Below, in pieces: positions 30,228 through 39,410 of a stretch of DNA of 64,000 nt (position 1 is the first letter of the stretch; every line of letters starts with the position of its first letter). The stretch lies in NCBI RefSeq assembly GCF_000721495.1, contig NZ_JOHY01000054.1, positions 17,690 to 81,689 of the forward strand, read 5' to 3'. The stretch comes from Streptomyces sp. NRRL F-5123. GTDB lineage: Bacteria > Actinomycetota > Actinomycetes > Streptomycetales > Streptomycetaceae. The notes under the pieces were generated by a model, which saw nothing but the letters and a program-made list of their open reading frames with translations, searched no databases and was not told where the DNA came from. A program made the position numbers and the translations under genes.

Positions 30228-31724
30228 ATGGATGATCGGCTCCGCGCGGTCTGCGACCTGATGATGCCCACCGTCCGGGAGATGGCCGGGCTGCACGAGT
30301 ACGACGGCCGCGTGCAGGACCTCTCCCCCGACGGAATACGCCGCGCCCTTGCCGCGGTCGACACTGCCCGGCGCAATACACCGCGCCTTCCCGACCCGCA
30401 CGACGAGGCGCACCTGAGCGTCTTCGAAGAGGCGGTCCGGGTCCAGTACGGCGAGCTGGAAATACACCGGCGCGACCCCTACCCGCATCTGTCCAACCTC
30501 GAACTCGCCTGCTACGACCGGGAATACGCCTCCCGCAAGGAGCGCGCCGCGGCGCGCCGCAGGCACCTCGCGCAGTGGCCCGACGCGGTGGACGCCGCCC
30601 TGGCCTCGCTCGACCGGGTGAGCGCGCCCGTCGCCTCCGCGCTGCTCGGCTCGGCCCGCGGGCTCGCCTTCGGCCTCGACCCGGACGACGGTGTGGAGTC
30701 CGACGCCCTGGACGCGCACGCCCGGCTGACCGCCCACCTGGAGCACGCCGCCGAGCACGGCGACCCCGACCCGCGACTCGGCGGGCCCGGCCTGGCCGCG
30801 CTGATGGGCTCCCAGGAGGGCATGCGGGTGGACCTGACGGCCCTCGCCGAGTCGGCGGACCGGGAGCGCGTACGGCTCGGCCAGCTGCTCGCCGACTCCT
30901 GCCGCGCGCTCGACCCTCGCCGGTCGGTCGACGACCTCATCCCCGAGCTGCTCGCCGACCACCCGGGCGCCGACGGCGTCATCCCGGCCGCCGCCCGGCT
31001 CACCGAGGAGGTCATCGCCTTCACCCGCCAGCGGCAGCTCGCGCCCTACCTCGACGGCGAGTGTCTGGTGGGGCCCGCGCCGCCCTCGCGCCGCTGGGCG
31101 ATGGCCATGATGACGTGGGCGGGCCCGGGCGAGCCCGAGACGCCGTCCTGGTACCACGTGACCCCGCCCGAGCCGGACTGGCCCGCGCAGGAGCGGGAGG
31201 AGTGGCTGACGGTCTTCAGCCGCACCAGCCTGCCGTCGATCACCGTGCACGAGGTCGCGCCCGGCCACTTCGCGCACGGCCGCGCCCTGCGCCGGGCGGC
31301 CGGCCCGGTCCGCCGGGTGCTGCACAGCCTGGCCTTCTGCGAGGGCTGGGCACATTACGTCGAGGAGGTCTGCCTCGACGAGGGCTTCCGGGCGCGCGAC
31401 CCGCGCTTCGCGATCGGCGTGGCCCTGGAGGCGCTGGTCCGGGTGACCCGGCTGACCTGCGCGATCGGGCTGCACACCGGGGCGATGGACGTGGCCGAGG
31501 CCACGCACCTGTTCGTCAGGGACGCGCATCTGGCCCCGGCGGGGGCCGCCTCGGAGGCGCGCCGCGGGACCTTCGACGCCGGATACGGGCGGTACACCTG
31601 GGGGAAGCTGGAGATCATGCGGGCGCGCGAACGCGCGGAGCGCTCGGCGTCGTTCTCGCTGCCGGCCTTCCACGCCGAGTTGCTCGCGCTCGGGGCGCCG
31701 CCGCTGGGCCTGCTGGACACCTGA
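30228..31724 (+). CDS. DUF885-family putative zinc metallopeptidase
   Basis: The 498-aa protein matches DUF885, a family of gluzincin-like metallopeptidases. The zinc site is visible as HEVAPGHFAHG near residue 340, followed by EGWAHYVEEV, whose glutamate is the probable third ligand. No signal peptide is seen, so it should be cytoplasmic. The ATG at 30228 has no ribosome site, and a TACGGT hexamer ends 6 bases upstream, suggesting a leaderless mRNA. The natural substrate is unknown. Confidence 0.82.
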   Translation: MDDRLRAVCDLMMPTVREMAGLHEYDGRVQDLSPDGIRRALAAVDTARRNTPRLPDPHDEAHLSVFEEAVRVQYGELEIHRRDPYPHLSNLELACYDREYASRKERAAARRRHLAQWPDAVDAALASLDRVSAPVASALLGSARGLAFGLDPDDGVESDALDAHARLTAHLEHAAEHGDPDPRLGGPGLAALMGSQEGMRVDLTALAESADRERVRLGQLLADSCRALDPRRSVDDLIPELLADHPGADGVIPAAARLTEEVIAFTRQRQLAPYLDGECLVGPAPPSRRWAMAMMTWAGPGEPETPSWYHVTPPEPDWPAQEREEWLTVFSRTSLPSITVHEVAPGHFAHGRALRRAAGPVRRVLHSLAFCEGWAHYVEEVCLDEGFRARDPRFAIGVALEALVRVTRLTCAIGLHTGAMDVAEATHLFVRDAHLAPAGAASEARRGTFDAGYGRYTWGKLEIMRARERAERSASFSLPAFHAELLALGAPPLGLLDT

Positions 31725-31780
31725 GCGCGTGTCCGGGGCGTGCCGTCCGGGATCCGCGCCGCTGCGCGTCGCCCCGGCGC

Positions 31781-32551
31781 TCAGTAACGCGGCGGCGGGC
31801 CCCAGGCGGGCGGGCTGCTGAAGGCGTCGCGGTCGAAGAGGGGCTGGGCGTTGGCGCGCAGCCACATCGCGACCGGGTCGTGCGGGTCGGACATCGCGAC
31901 CGTCGAGACCGGCAGACCCTCCGGGACGCCGGGCACGGCCTGCTGCATCATCAGCCGTACGGCCTCCACCGCCTGCGGCGAGGAGTCGTAGACCTCGACG
32001 CCGATCGCGAGGTACGCCTCGCCCAGCGCGGGCTGTACCCACGCCTGCCGCAGCGCGCGTACCGCGGGCGTACGCTGCGCCGCCGTGGCCAGCAGCGCGT
32101 AGAACTGCGGCATCTGCACCGCCGGCTCGCCGATCCGCAGCGGGCCCGCGGGCAGCAGGTCCAGGCCCGCGGCGACGCGGCGCAGGTCGGGCCAGGGGAT
32201 GCCGACGCCGCCGCCGGGGGCGTGCGGGTTGAGCCACAGGCCGCAGTGGTCGGGGAAGAGGCTGAGCGCGATGTCCCGGCCGGTTGCGACCTCGTGCTCG
32301 CGGTTCCAGCCGCTGGCGCCCAGCTCGCGCGGGGAGGTGCAGCACGGGGCGTAGCGGTGGCCGGAGACCTCCATCGCGGCGTACTGGGCGTCGGGGGTGC
32401 CGGGCGCGCCCTGCCACAGCAGCATCCAGACCTGGCCGTCGGCCAACGACGCGAGCAGGTTCTCGTATGCGTCGTAGCGGCCGGGCGCCACCTGGAGCAG
32501 CATCTGCTCCACATGGCCGGCCGCCGCGCCGCCGTGCGCGCCCGCGATCAC
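31781..32551 (-). CDS. SseB-family (enhanced serine sensitivity) protein, copy 1
   Basis: The 256-aa protein shows an SseB-like N-terminal part (GQVWMLLWQG, MEVSGHRYAPCCTS) and an SseB C-terminal domain (LRIGEPAVQMPQFYALLATA, EAYLAIGVEVYDSSPQAVEAV). The SseB name comes from an E. coli gene that raises sensitivity to serine; the molecular role is not known. The start is GTG. It lies in tandem with a second SseB-family gene, next to glycine/serine genes, which supports a link to serine balance by context only. Confidence 0.8.
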   Translation of the reverse strand: MIAGAHGGAAAGHVEQMLLQVAPGRYDAYENLLASLADGQVWMLLWQGAPGTPDAQYAAMEVSGHRYAPCCTSPRELGASGWNREHEVATGRDIALSLFPDHCGLWLNPHAPGGGVGIPWPDLRRVAAGLDLLPAGPLRIGEPAVQMPQFYALLATAAQRTPAVRALRQAWVQPALGEAYLAIGVEVYDSSPQAVEAVRLMMQQAVPGVPEGLPVSTVAMSDPHDPVAMWLRANAQPLFDRDAFSSPPAWGPPPRY

Positions 32552-32581
32552 GTCGGACCGCCCCTTTCCCGTCAGTTCGTC

Positions 32582-32683
32582 TTACGCCGTCATTACGCCA
32601 TCAAATCAGGTCGGCTCCGACCGGTGGAACGCTGACCGACTCAAGCGGCACGGACTAAATGGCTCGTATACGGCTCGTATACG
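32582..32683. promoter_or_regulatory. two sets of 11-bp direct repeats between the SseB-family genes
   Basis: GCTCGTATACG occurs twice head to tail at 32662-32672 and 32673-32683; each copy holds the palindrome CGTATACG. About 70 bases away CTTACGCCGTC and ATTACGCCATC repeat at 11-bp spacing (32581-32602). Repeats phased at one helical turn upstream of a minus-strand gene look like regulator sites. The regulator is unknown. Confidence 0.45.
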
Positions 32684-32706
32684 CCCGCACCGGGCATCCG
32701 CCGGAG

Positions 32707-33465
32707 TCAGTCCGTGGCGTAGAAGGGCCGGACGGTCTCCAGCATCCAGTCGGCCACCGGGTCCTGGGCGACGTCGAGCAGGATCAGATGGACCGGCCAG
32801 GGCAGCGGCGCGGCGCCCAGTGCCCGGCCGAGCGCGTCCATGGCGGCGGCGCGGTCGCTCTCCTGCCAGCCGTCCAGCTCGACGCCGACGAAGAGCGCGG
32901 GCGGCTCCTCCTCGACGGCGGCCATGGCGCGGCGGGCGCTCAGCACCACGGGCGTGACGGCGTACTCCGCGGCGGCGATGGCCAGGAAGTCGACCGGCTC
33001 CTCGTCCGGCGCGGGCTCCCACAGCCGCACCCTGGCGCCGCCGGGGACCTGCTCGCCGTACGCCCCGGGCGTCCGGGCCCCGCGGCACAGCTCGGCGACC
33101 GCGGCGGGCGGCAGCGGCACTCCCACGGCTCCGCCGGGGTTGACGGCGATGCCGACCATCGGGGGCAGGCCGCGGGCGAAGTCGCGGACCGGCGCGACCG
33201 TGCAGGCCATGCCCTCGGCGGCGAGCCGGTACTGCTGCTCCGAGCTGAAGACCGGCACATAGGGCGCGCCGCCCAGCTCCACGGTGGGCAGGTCGAGGTC
33301 GGTGGACGCGGGCGAGCCGCCGTTGGGCAGCGGCACCCACACGTGGGAGCGGCCGAGTACCTCCAGCAGCCGGGGGGTCGCGGCGGGGTTGCCGAGGCTG
33401 GCCGCGAGCACCTCCTCCAGCTCGTTCGCCGGCCATATGTACGGTGCCGGATTGTCCATGTCCAT
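32707..33465 (-). CDS. SseB-family (enhanced serine sensitivity) protein, copy 2
   Basis: The 252-aa protein has the SseB N-terminal domain (LGRSHVWVPLP, VPVFSSEQQYRLAAEG, MVGIAVNPGGAVGVPLPP) and the C-terminal SseB domain (PALFVGVELDGWQESDRAAAMD). It is divergent from the glycine riboswitch and gcvT-glyA-sdaA. Two ATGs six bases apart are possible starts; the second (33459) is better spaced from ACGAGG. The function is not known; its placement beside serine and glycine metabolism matches the serine-sensitivity name. Confidence 0.82.
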   Translation of the reverse strand: MDMDNPAPYIWPANELEEVLAASLGNPAATPRLLEVLGRSHVWVPLPNGGSPASTDLDLPTVELGGAPYVPVFSSEQQYRLAAEGMACTVAPVRDFARGLPPMVGIAVNPGGAVGVPLPPAAVAELCRGARTPGAYGEQVPGGARVRLWEPAPDEEPVDFLAIAAAEYAVTPVVLSARRAMAAVEEEPPALFVGVELDGWQESDRAAAMDALGRALGAAPLPWPVHLILLDVAQDPVADWMLETVRPFYATD

Positions 33466-33647
33466 CCTCGTCCGCGCTGTGTGCCGCCGTCGGCGGCACC
33501 CGTTGCCTGCCGGGAAACCCTATCGGCTGGCCGCCGCCCCCGCCCGGGCATGCGATGATGGCGGCGCGTACCGGCGGCGGGAAGGGCACGACCTGCGCCG
33601 GCGGCACGAGCAGTACCCACAATTCGCATACCGGCCGTTCGAAGGCC

Positions 33648-33862
33648 GCGCGGGAGAGTCCCGCCCCACCGGACGACGGCGGGGGCCGGGCGCCGAAGGA
33701 GCAAGTCCTCCCTTGAATCTCTCAGGCACAGATACCGCGCGGACGAGGCAGATCTGAAAAGCGGGCGGGCCGCGTTCACCGGTCCCGCCCCACCCAAGGT
33801 GCAAGCCGGGGCCCGCAGGGTCACGGTGAACCTCTCAGGTTCCGATGACAGATGGGGAGGCC
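33648..33862 (+). ncRNA. tandem glycine riboswitch
   Basis: Two successive aptamers are visible. The first has GGGAGAGTCC, GCCGAAGGAGCAAG and AATCTCTCAGGCAC followed by AGATACCG...CAGATCTGAAAAG. The second has CACCCAAGGTGCAAGC, GTGAACCTCTCAGGTTCCGATGACAGATGGGGAGG. These are the conserved glycine-aptamer segments in the right order. It precedes gcvT by about 58 bases and should turn the glycine-cleavage genes on when glycine is high. The tandem form allows cooperative or linked sensing. Confidence 0.93.
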
Positions 33863-33919
33863 GGGGTCAGCCCCGGCCGGCAGTCCACGACCCGTCCGCC
33901 GCTTTTGGGAGCACCTTCG

Positions 33920-35059
33920 ATGAGCGCAGCACCGAGCCCTTCCTCCGCCGCACCGCGCCGCACCGCGCTCGACGCGGTCCACCGCGCGCTGGGCGCCACC
34001 ATGACCGACTTCGCCGGCTGGGACATGCCGCTGCGGTACGGCAGTGAGCGCGAGGAGCACCAGGCCGTGCGCACCAGGGCCGGGCTCTTCGACCTCTCCC
34101 ACATGGGCGAGATCACCGTGACCGGCCCGCAGGCCGGGCAGGCGCTGGACCACGCCCTGGTGGGCCACCTGTCGGCGCTCGCGGTCGGCCGGGCGCGCTA
34201 CACGATGGTGTGTGCCCCGGACGGCGGCATCCTGGACGACCTGATCGTCTACCGGCTCGGCGAGGAGCACTACCTGGTCGTGGCCAACGCCTCCAACGCC
34301 CAGACGGTGCTGGACACCCTCGCGCTGCGCGCCGCGGAGTTCGACGCGACCGTGACCGACGACCGGGAGGCGTACGCGCTGCTCGCCGTGCAGGGCCCCG
34401 AGGCGCCCGGCATCGTCGGCTCGCTGACCGACGCGGACCTGCCGGGCCTGCGCTATTACGCGGGGTTGCCGGGCACGGTCGCGGGGGTGCCCGCGCTGAT
34501 CGCCCGCACGGGCTACACCGGCGAGGACGGCTTCGAGCTGTTCGTGGCGCCGGCGGACGCCGAACGGCTGTGGGAGGCGCTGCTCGCGGCCGGGGCTCGG
34601 GCCGGGCTCGTGCCGTGCGGCCTGTCCTGCCGCGACACGCTGCGCCTGGAGGCCGGGATGCCGCTGTACGGGCACGAGCTGACGGCGAACGTGACGCCCT
34701 TCGACGCCGGGCTCGGGCGGGTCGTGAAATTCGACAAGCCGGGCAACTTCGTCGGCCGCGAGGCGCTGCTGGCGGCCGCGGCACGGGCCGCCGAGCAGCC
34801 GCCGCGCACGCTCGTCGGGCTGGTCGCCGAGGGCCGCCGGGTGCCGCGCGCGGGGTACGCGGTCACGGGCCCGGACGGCGCGGTCGTCGGCGAGGTCACC
34901 TCGGGCGCCCCGTCCCCCACGCTCGGGGTGCCCATCGCGATGGCGTACGTCGACGAGTCCGCCGCCGCGCCGGACACGGCGGACGTCGCCGTCGACATCC
35001 GGGGCAGCCGGGAGCCGTACCGGGTCGTGGCGCTGCCCTTCTACCGCCGCGAGCGCTGA
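33920..35059 (+). CDS. gcvT: glycine cleavage system T protein (aminomethyltransferase)
   Basis: GcvT releases ammonia from the aminomethyl-lipoyl arm and makes methylene-tetrahydrofolate. The 379-aa protein has the folate-binding fold with GLFDLSHMGEITVTGPQA, YTMVCAPDGGILDDLIVYRL, RTGYTGEDGFELF and the C-terminal GKV-type barrel ending EPYRVVALPFYRR. The ATG at 33920 is used, since upstream in-frame codons run through the riboswitch. It is the first gene after the riboswitch. No gcvP is in this cluster, so the P protein must come from elsewhere. Confidence 0.95.
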   Translation: MSAAPSPSSAAPRRTALDAVHRALGATMTDFAGWDMPLRYGSEREEHQAVRTRAGLFDLSHMGEITVTGPQAGQALDHALVGHLSALAVGRARYTMVCAPDGGILDDLIVYRLGEEHYLVVANASNAQTVLDTLALRAAEFDATVTDDREAYALLAVQGPEAPGIVGSLTDADLPGLRYYAGLPGTVAGVPALIARTGYTGEDGFELFVAPADAERLWEALLAAGARAGLVPCGLSCRDTLRLEAGMPLYGHELTANVTPFDAGLGRVVKFDKPGNFVGREALLAAAARAAEQPPRTLVGLVAEGRRVPRAGYAVTGPDGAVVGEVTSGAPSPTLGVPIAMAYVDESAAAPDTADVAVDIRGSREPYRVVALPFYRRER

Positions 35060-35220
35060 GCCCGCGGGCGCCGGCCGGGAAGGACCACCGGGCGGTCCGC
35101 CCGCGAGCCGCGCCCGTCCTGCGCCTCCCCACCGATCCACACCGGCCCAGGCCGATCCAGGCCCGTCCAGGCCCGTCCACGCCGATCTCCGTCCGGCGCG
35201 GCCGCCCGGGGTGACGAGAG

Positions 35221-35229
35221 TTATCCACA
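35221..35229 (+). promoter_or_regulatory. DnaA-box-like site TTATCCACA
   Basis: A perfect match to the E. coli DnaA-box consensus stands 52 bases before gcvH, in an otherwise GC-rich gap that also holds a run of degenerate CAGGCCCGTC repeats (about 35150-35185). It is followed by GGCC exactly like the site near mnmA. Confidence 0.4.
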
Positions 35230-35281
35230 GGCCGCCGCGCCGCCTCCACCAGCAACCCTTCGCATCCGGGAGAATTCCGTC

Positions 35282-35662
35282 ATGAGCATCAATCCTGAGC
35301 ACCTGCGCTACAGCAAGGAGCACGAGTGGGTCTCGCCCGCCGATGGCGGCGTGTCCACCGTGGGCATCACCTCGCACGCCGCCGACGCGCTCGGTGACGT
35401 CGTCTTCGTCCAGCTCCCCGAGGCGGGCTCGACGGTCACCGCGGGCGAGACCTGCGGCGAGCTGGAGTCCACCAAGTCCGTGAGCGAGCTGTACGCCCCG
35501 GTGTCCGGCGAGGTCACCGAGGTCAACCAGGACGTGGCCGACGATCCCTCGCTGGTCAACTCCGCGCCCTTCGAGGGCGGCTGGCTGTTCAAGGTGCGGG
35601 TCGCCGACGAGGACGCGGAGCTGCTCACCGCTGCCGAGTACGACGACTTCACCGCGGCCTGA
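35282..35662 (+). CDS. gcvH: glycine cleavage system H protein
   Basis: The 126-aa lipoyl carrier shuttles the aminomethyl group between GcvP, GcvT and the L protein. The lipoyl-lysine lies in [15 protein letters not shown] near residue 64, and the sequence [14 protein letters not shown] is the usual N-terminal start. ATG follows GGGAG. It sits 222 bases after gcvT and 36 bases before glyA. Confidence 0.96.
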   Translation: MSINPEHLRYSKEHEWVSPADGGVSTVGITSHAADALGDVVFVQLPEAGSTVTAGETCGELESTKSVSELYAPVSGEVTEVNQDVADDPSLVNSAPFEGGWLFKVRVADEDAELLTAAEYDDFTAA

Positions 35663-35698
35663 GCCGTCGTCCCCACCCCGTACCCGAGGGAAGATCCC

Positions 35699-36964
35699 AT
35701 GTCGCTCCTGAACCAGTCACTGCACGATTTCGACCCCGAGGTGGCCGCCGAGGTCGACGCCGAGCTGCGCCGCCAGCAGTCCACCCTGGAAATGATCGCG
35801 TCGGAGAATTTCGCGCCCGTCGCGGTCCTCGAAGCCCAGGGCTCGGTGCTGACCAACAAGTACGCCGAGGGCTATCCCGGGCGCCGCTACTACGGCGGCT
35901 GCGAGCACGTCGACGTCGTAGAGCAGCTGGCCATCGACCGGATCAAGGCGCTCTTCGGCGCCGAGGCCGCGAACGTCCAGCCGCATTCGGGCGCCCAGGC
36001 GAACGCCGCCGCGATGTTCGCCCTGCTCAAGCCGGGCGACACGATCCTCGGCCTGGATCTGGCGCACGGCGGGCACCTGACGCACGGCATGAAGATCAAC
36101 TTCTCCGGCAAGCTCTACAAGGTCGCCGCCTACCACGTCGACGCCGAGACCGGCCGGGTCGACATGGACGAGGTGGAGCGGCTGGCCAAGGAGCACAGGC
36201 CGCAGCTGGTCATCGCCGGCTGGTCGGCGTATCCGCGGCAGCTGGACTTCGCGGCCTTCCGGCGGATCGCGGACGGGGTCGGCGCGTACCTCATGGTCGA
36301 CATGGCGCATTTCGCCGGGCTGGTCGCGGCGGGGCTGCACCCCTCGCCCGTCCCGCACGCGCACGTGGTGACGACCACGACGCACAAGACGCTCGGCGGT
36401 CCGCGCGGCGGAGTCATCCTGTCCACCGCCGACCTGGCCAAGAAGATCAACTCCGCGGTCTTCCCCGGCCAGCAGGGCGGCCCGCTGGAACATGTGATCG
36501 CCGCCAAGGCGGTGGCCTTCAAGGCCGCGGCGACCGAGGAGTTCCGCGGCCGCCAGGCCCGTACGCTGGAGGGTGCGGCCATCCTCGCCGAGCGGCTGGG
36601 CCGGGAGGACCTCGCGGCGGTCGGCGTCAAGGTGCTGTCCGGCGGCACGGACGTCCATCTGGTGCTCGTCGACCTGCGCGACTCCGCCCTCGACGGGCAG
36701 CAGGCCGAGGACCGGCTGCACGACGTCGGCATCACGGTCAACCGCAACGCGATCCCGAACGACCCGCGCCCGCCGATGGTCACCTCGGGCCTGCGGATCG
36801 GCACCCCGGCGCTGGCCACCCGCGGCTTCGACGCCGACGCCTTCCGGGAGGTGGCCGACATCATCGCGGCCGCCCTCCAGCCGGTCTTCGACGCCGACAG
36901 CCTTCGGGGCAGGGTGAGCGCGCTCGCCGAGCGCTTCCCCCTCTACCCGGGGCTCGGCGCCTGA
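35699..36964 (+). CDS. glyA: serine hydroxymethyltransferase
   Basis: GlyA interconverts serine and glycine using tetrahydrofolate and PLP. The 421-aa protein has the PLP lysine in [15 protein letters not shown] near residue 230, the start [11 protein letters not shown], and [21 protein letters not shown] is preceded by GAGGGAAG. With gcvT and gcvH it links glycine cleavage to serine formation, feeding the following serine dehydratase. A 15-bp hairpin ends the gene. Confidence 0.97.
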   Translation: MSLLNQSLHDFDPEVAAEVDAELRRQQSTLEMIASENFAPVAVLEAQGSVLTNKYAEGYPGRRYYGGCEHVDVVEQLAIDRIKALFGAEAANVQPHSGAQANAAAMFALLKPGDTILGLDLAHGGHLTHGMKINFSGKLYKVAAYHVDAETGRVDMDEVERLAKEHRPQLVIAGWSAYPRQLDFAAFRRIADGVGAYLMVDMAHFAGLVAAGLHPSPVPHAHVVTTTTHKTLGGPRGGVILSTADLAKKINSAVFPGQQGGPLEHVIAAKAVAFKAAATEEFRGRQARTLEGAAILAERLGREDLAAVGVKVLSGGTDVHLVLVDLRDSALDGQQAEDRLHDVGITVNRNAIPNDPRPPMVTSGLRIGTPALATRGFDADAFREVADIIAAALQPVFDADSLRGRVSALAERFPLYPGLGA

Positions 36965-36968
36965 CCGC

Positions 36969-37005
36969 CCGCGGCCGCGGGGCACGACACGCCCCGCGGC
37001 CGCGG
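36969..37005 (+). terminator. strong hairpin after glyA
   Basis: A perfect 15-bp stem (CCGCGGCCGCGGGGC with its complement) and a 7-base loop begins 5 bases after the glyA stop. No U-run follows. It may end or reduce transcription into sdaA or protect the 3' end. Confidence 0.6.
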
Positions 37006-37166
37006 ACCCGCACCACCGGCAGGCCCCCCGGCGCGACCCCGCGCCACCGCAGCACCGGCGCGACCGCGCCGCCCGAGCAGGACCCCGCGCGACCCGCGGG
37101 ACCCCGTACCACCCGGCAGCACCCCGCGGACAACGGCGTCCGCGGTGACCAGGGAGCACACGAGCC

Positions 37167-38534
37167 ATGGCTATCTCCGTATTCGACCTCTTCTCCATCG
37201 GCATAGGCCCCTCCAGTTCGCACACGGTGGGCCCGATGCGCGCTGCCCGGATGTTCGCGCAGCGGCTGAAGAACGAGGACCTGCTCACCGCGACCGCCGG
37301 CGTCCGGGCCGAGCTGTTCGGGTCGCTCGGCGCGACCGGCCACGGGCACGGCACCCCCAAGGCGGTGCTGCTGGGCCTGGCCGGCCACTCCCCGCGCACG
37401 GTCGACGTCGAGACCGCCGACGACGAGGTGGCCGCCGTGCACGCCGCCCGGCGGCTCGCGCTGCTCGGCGCGCACGAGGTGCCCTTCGACCCGGCGGCCG
37501 ACCTGGTGCTGCACCGCCGCCGCTCACTGCCCTACCACGCCAACGGCATGACGCTCACCGCCCGCGGGCACGGCGGCGAGCTGCTGCTGGCCAAGACGTA
37601 CTACAGCGTCGGCGGCGGCTTCGTCGTCGACGAGGACGCGGTCGGCGCCGACCGCATCAAGCTCGACGACACGGTGCTGCGCCACCCCTTCCGCACCGGC
37701 GACGAGCTGCTGCAGCGCTCCCGTGAGACGGGCCTGTCGATCTCCGCGCTGATGCTGGAGAACGAGAAGGCCTGGCGCACCGAGACCGAGATCCGCACCG
37801 GCCTGCTGGAGATCTGGCAGGTCATGCAGGACTGCGTGGAGCGCGGCCTGTCCCGCGAGGGCATCCTCCCCGGCGGCCTGAAGGTCCGCCGCCGGGCAGC
37901 GGTGTCGGCCCGCCAGCTGCGCGCGGAAGGCGACCCGGCCGCACACGCCACCGAGTGGCTGACCCTCTACGCGATGGCGGTCAACGAGGAGAACGCCGCG
38001 GGCGGCCGCGTCGTCACCGCCCCCACCAACGGCGCCGCCGGCATCATCCCGGCCGTCCTGCACTACTACCGGCGCTTCGTCCCCGGCGCCGACGACGACG
38101 GCGTCGTCCGCTTCCTCCTCGCGGCGGGCGCCGTCGGCATGCTCTTCAAGGAGAACGCCTCGATCTCCGGCGCCGAGGTCGGCTGCCAGGGCGAGGTCGG
38201 CTCCGCCTGCTCGATGGCCGCCGGCGGCCTCGCCGAGATCCTCGGCGGCACCCCCGAACAGGTCGAGAACGCCGCGGAGATCGGCATGGAGCACAACCTC
38301 GGCCTGACCTGCGATCCGATCGGCGGCCTCGTCCAGATCCCCTGCATCGAGCGCAACGGCATGGCGGCGGTCAAGGCCGTGACGGCGGCGAAGATGGCGA
38401 TGCGCGGCGACGGCCGCCACCACGTCTCCCTCGACAAGGTCATCCGCACGATGAAGCAGACGGGCGCGGACATGAAGGTCAAGTACAAGGAGACCGCCCG
38501 CGGCGGGCTGGCCGTCAACGTCATCGAGTGCTGA
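37167..38534 (+). CDS. sdaA: L-serine dehydratase, iron-sulfur type (single chain)
   Basis: The enzyme deaminates serine to pyruvate and ammonia with a 4Fe-4S cluster. The 455-aa protein has the substrate-binding [14 protein letters not shown] at the N-terminus, the serine-rich [20 protein letters not shown] segment, and further cysteines in [15 protein letters not shown] as cluster ligands. ATG is preceded by GGGAG. Following glyA under the glycine riboswitch, it completes a route from glycine through serine to pyruvate. It is the last gene that fits the conserved core order. Confidence 0.96.
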   Translation: MAISVFDLFSIGIGPSSSHTVGPMRAARMFAQRLKNEDLLTATAGVRAELFGSLGATGHGHGTPKAVLLGLAGHSPRTVDVETADDEVAAVHAARRLALLGAHEVPFDPAADLVLHRRRSLPYHANGMTLTARGHGGELLLAKTYYSVGGGFVVDEDAVGADRIKLDDTVLRHPFRTGDELLQRSRETGLSISALMLENEKAWRTETEIRTGLLEIWQVMQDCVERGLSREGILPGGLKVRRRAAVSARQLRAEGDPAAHATEWLTLYAMAVNEENAAGGRVVTAPTNGAAGIIPAVLHYYRRFVPGADDDGVVRFLLAAGAVGMLFKENASISGAEVGCQGEVGSACSMAAGGLAEILGGTPEQVENAAEIGMEHNLGLTCDPIGGLVQIPCIERNGMAAVKAVTAAKMAMRGDGRHHVSLDKVIRTMKQTGADMKVKYKETARGGLAVNVIEC

Positions 38535-38678
38535 GCGCGCAGCGGCTGAGCCGGCCGTTCTCGTCGTTCAGCTCTCTCGGAGCCTTCCGTGCCTGGACGG
38601 CGGTCAGTCCCTCGCGCGAGCTGCTCGCCGAGCCGGGCGGGGTCGGCGGCGCCGGCGCCGGGAGACCTCGTGCAGGGT

Positions 38679-38903
38679 CGGTTCGCGGCGGCCCTGGAGC
38701 GCTCGGACGCGGTACAGGCAGGCCCCGTCCGCCGCCAGATCCAGAGCGTGTGTTTCACGCCGGACCGCGTCGAGGCGTCCGCCCGGCTCGGTCCTGCGGC
38801 CCGGGCGCCGCTGGAGCAGTTCGCGCAGTGGGCCGAGGCGTCCGGCCTGGCGTGGGCCGATGCAGTGCTTTACCGGTGCAAGGCACTGGTGCGGTCAGGC
38901 AAG
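38679..38903 (+). pseudogene. fragment of a LuxR/AAA-type regulator (TPR region)
   Basis: The frame reads RVEASARLGPAARAPLEQFA then QWAEASGLAWADAVLYRCKA. This is the helical pattern seen near the end of the TPR region of large LuxR-family ATPase regulators, just before the final helix-turn-helix. No ATPase, no start and no DNA-binding domain are present. The fragment ends at the acetyltransferase stop codon. It looks like debris at the junction between the conserved core and the accessory segment. The match is by eye and short. Confidence 0.4.
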
Positions 38904-39410
38904 GGGCAGACGCATGATCGTCAGGTCGAGCCAGCGCCCGAACTTGGTGCCGGCGTCGCGGATGGTGCCGACGTGCTCGAATCCGAATCGTTCGTGCAGC
39001 TTGATGGAGGCGGTGTTCCCGGCTTCGATGTCAGCGATGACGATGCGGTGGCCGGCGTGGCGGGCCGCGTCGATGAGTGTGCCCAGCAGGGCGGAGCCTA
39101 TGCCGCGCCGGTGTTCGCCGTCGTCGACGTAGACCGAGTCCTCGACGGTGTGGCAGTAGCCGTCGGAGTGCCGCCACGGCCCGTACACGGCGAAGCCGAC
39201 CACCTCTCCCGATGCCTCGGCGGTGAACGCTGAGCCCCGTCGGAGGTGAGGGGCCAGCCAGGCGGCGCCATCGGCTCCCGACAGCGGGGTGTTCGTCCAC
39301 AGCGCAGTCGAGTGCTCGATCGCTCGATTCCGGATCGAGCGGACCGCCTCCGCGTCCTGTGGGATGGCTGGGCGCACCACGACCTGGTTATTCTTATATA
39401 CTAGATTCAT
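38895..39410 (-). CDS. GNAT acetyltransferase, phosphinothricin/methionine-sulfoximine acetyltransferase-like
   Basis: The 171-aa protein has the whole GNAT fold: VVRPAIPQDAEAV strand, YGPWRHSDGYCHTVEDSVYV, the acetyl-CoA loop GEHRRGIGSAL near residue 97, and a C-terminal HERFGFEHVGTIRDAGTKFG. The spacing of YGPW...SVYV...RRGIG...GFxxxG matches the PAT/YncA group, which acetylates glutamate-like toxic amines; the substrate here is inference. Its start codon shares two bases with that of the divergent XRE gene, and a TATTAT hexamer lies 7 bases upstream, so it should be leaderless. Confidence 0.88.
   Translation of the reverse strand: MNLVYKNNQVVVRPAIPQDAEAVRSIRNRAIEHSTALWTNTPLSGADGAAWLAPHLRRGSAFTAEASGEVVGFAVYGPWRHSDGYCHTVEDSVYVDDGEHRRGIGSALLGTLIDAARHAGHRIVIADIEAGNTASIKLHERFGFEHVGTIRDAGTKFGRWLDLTIMRLPLA

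Noticed and set aside
28479-32417. 1312-aa minus-strand frame across the desulfurase and DUF885 genes
   Set aside because: Covers several confirmed plus-strand genes; composition is that of codon-bias shadows.
30575-32635. 686-aa plus frame extending past the DUF885 gene
   Set aside because: Out of frame with the DUF885 gene and antisense to an SseB-family gene; no motif.
36965-37166. Possible small gene between glyA and sdaA
   Set aside because: The region is a strong hairpin and low-complexity GC-rich DNA; no start with a ribosome site gives a credible frame.
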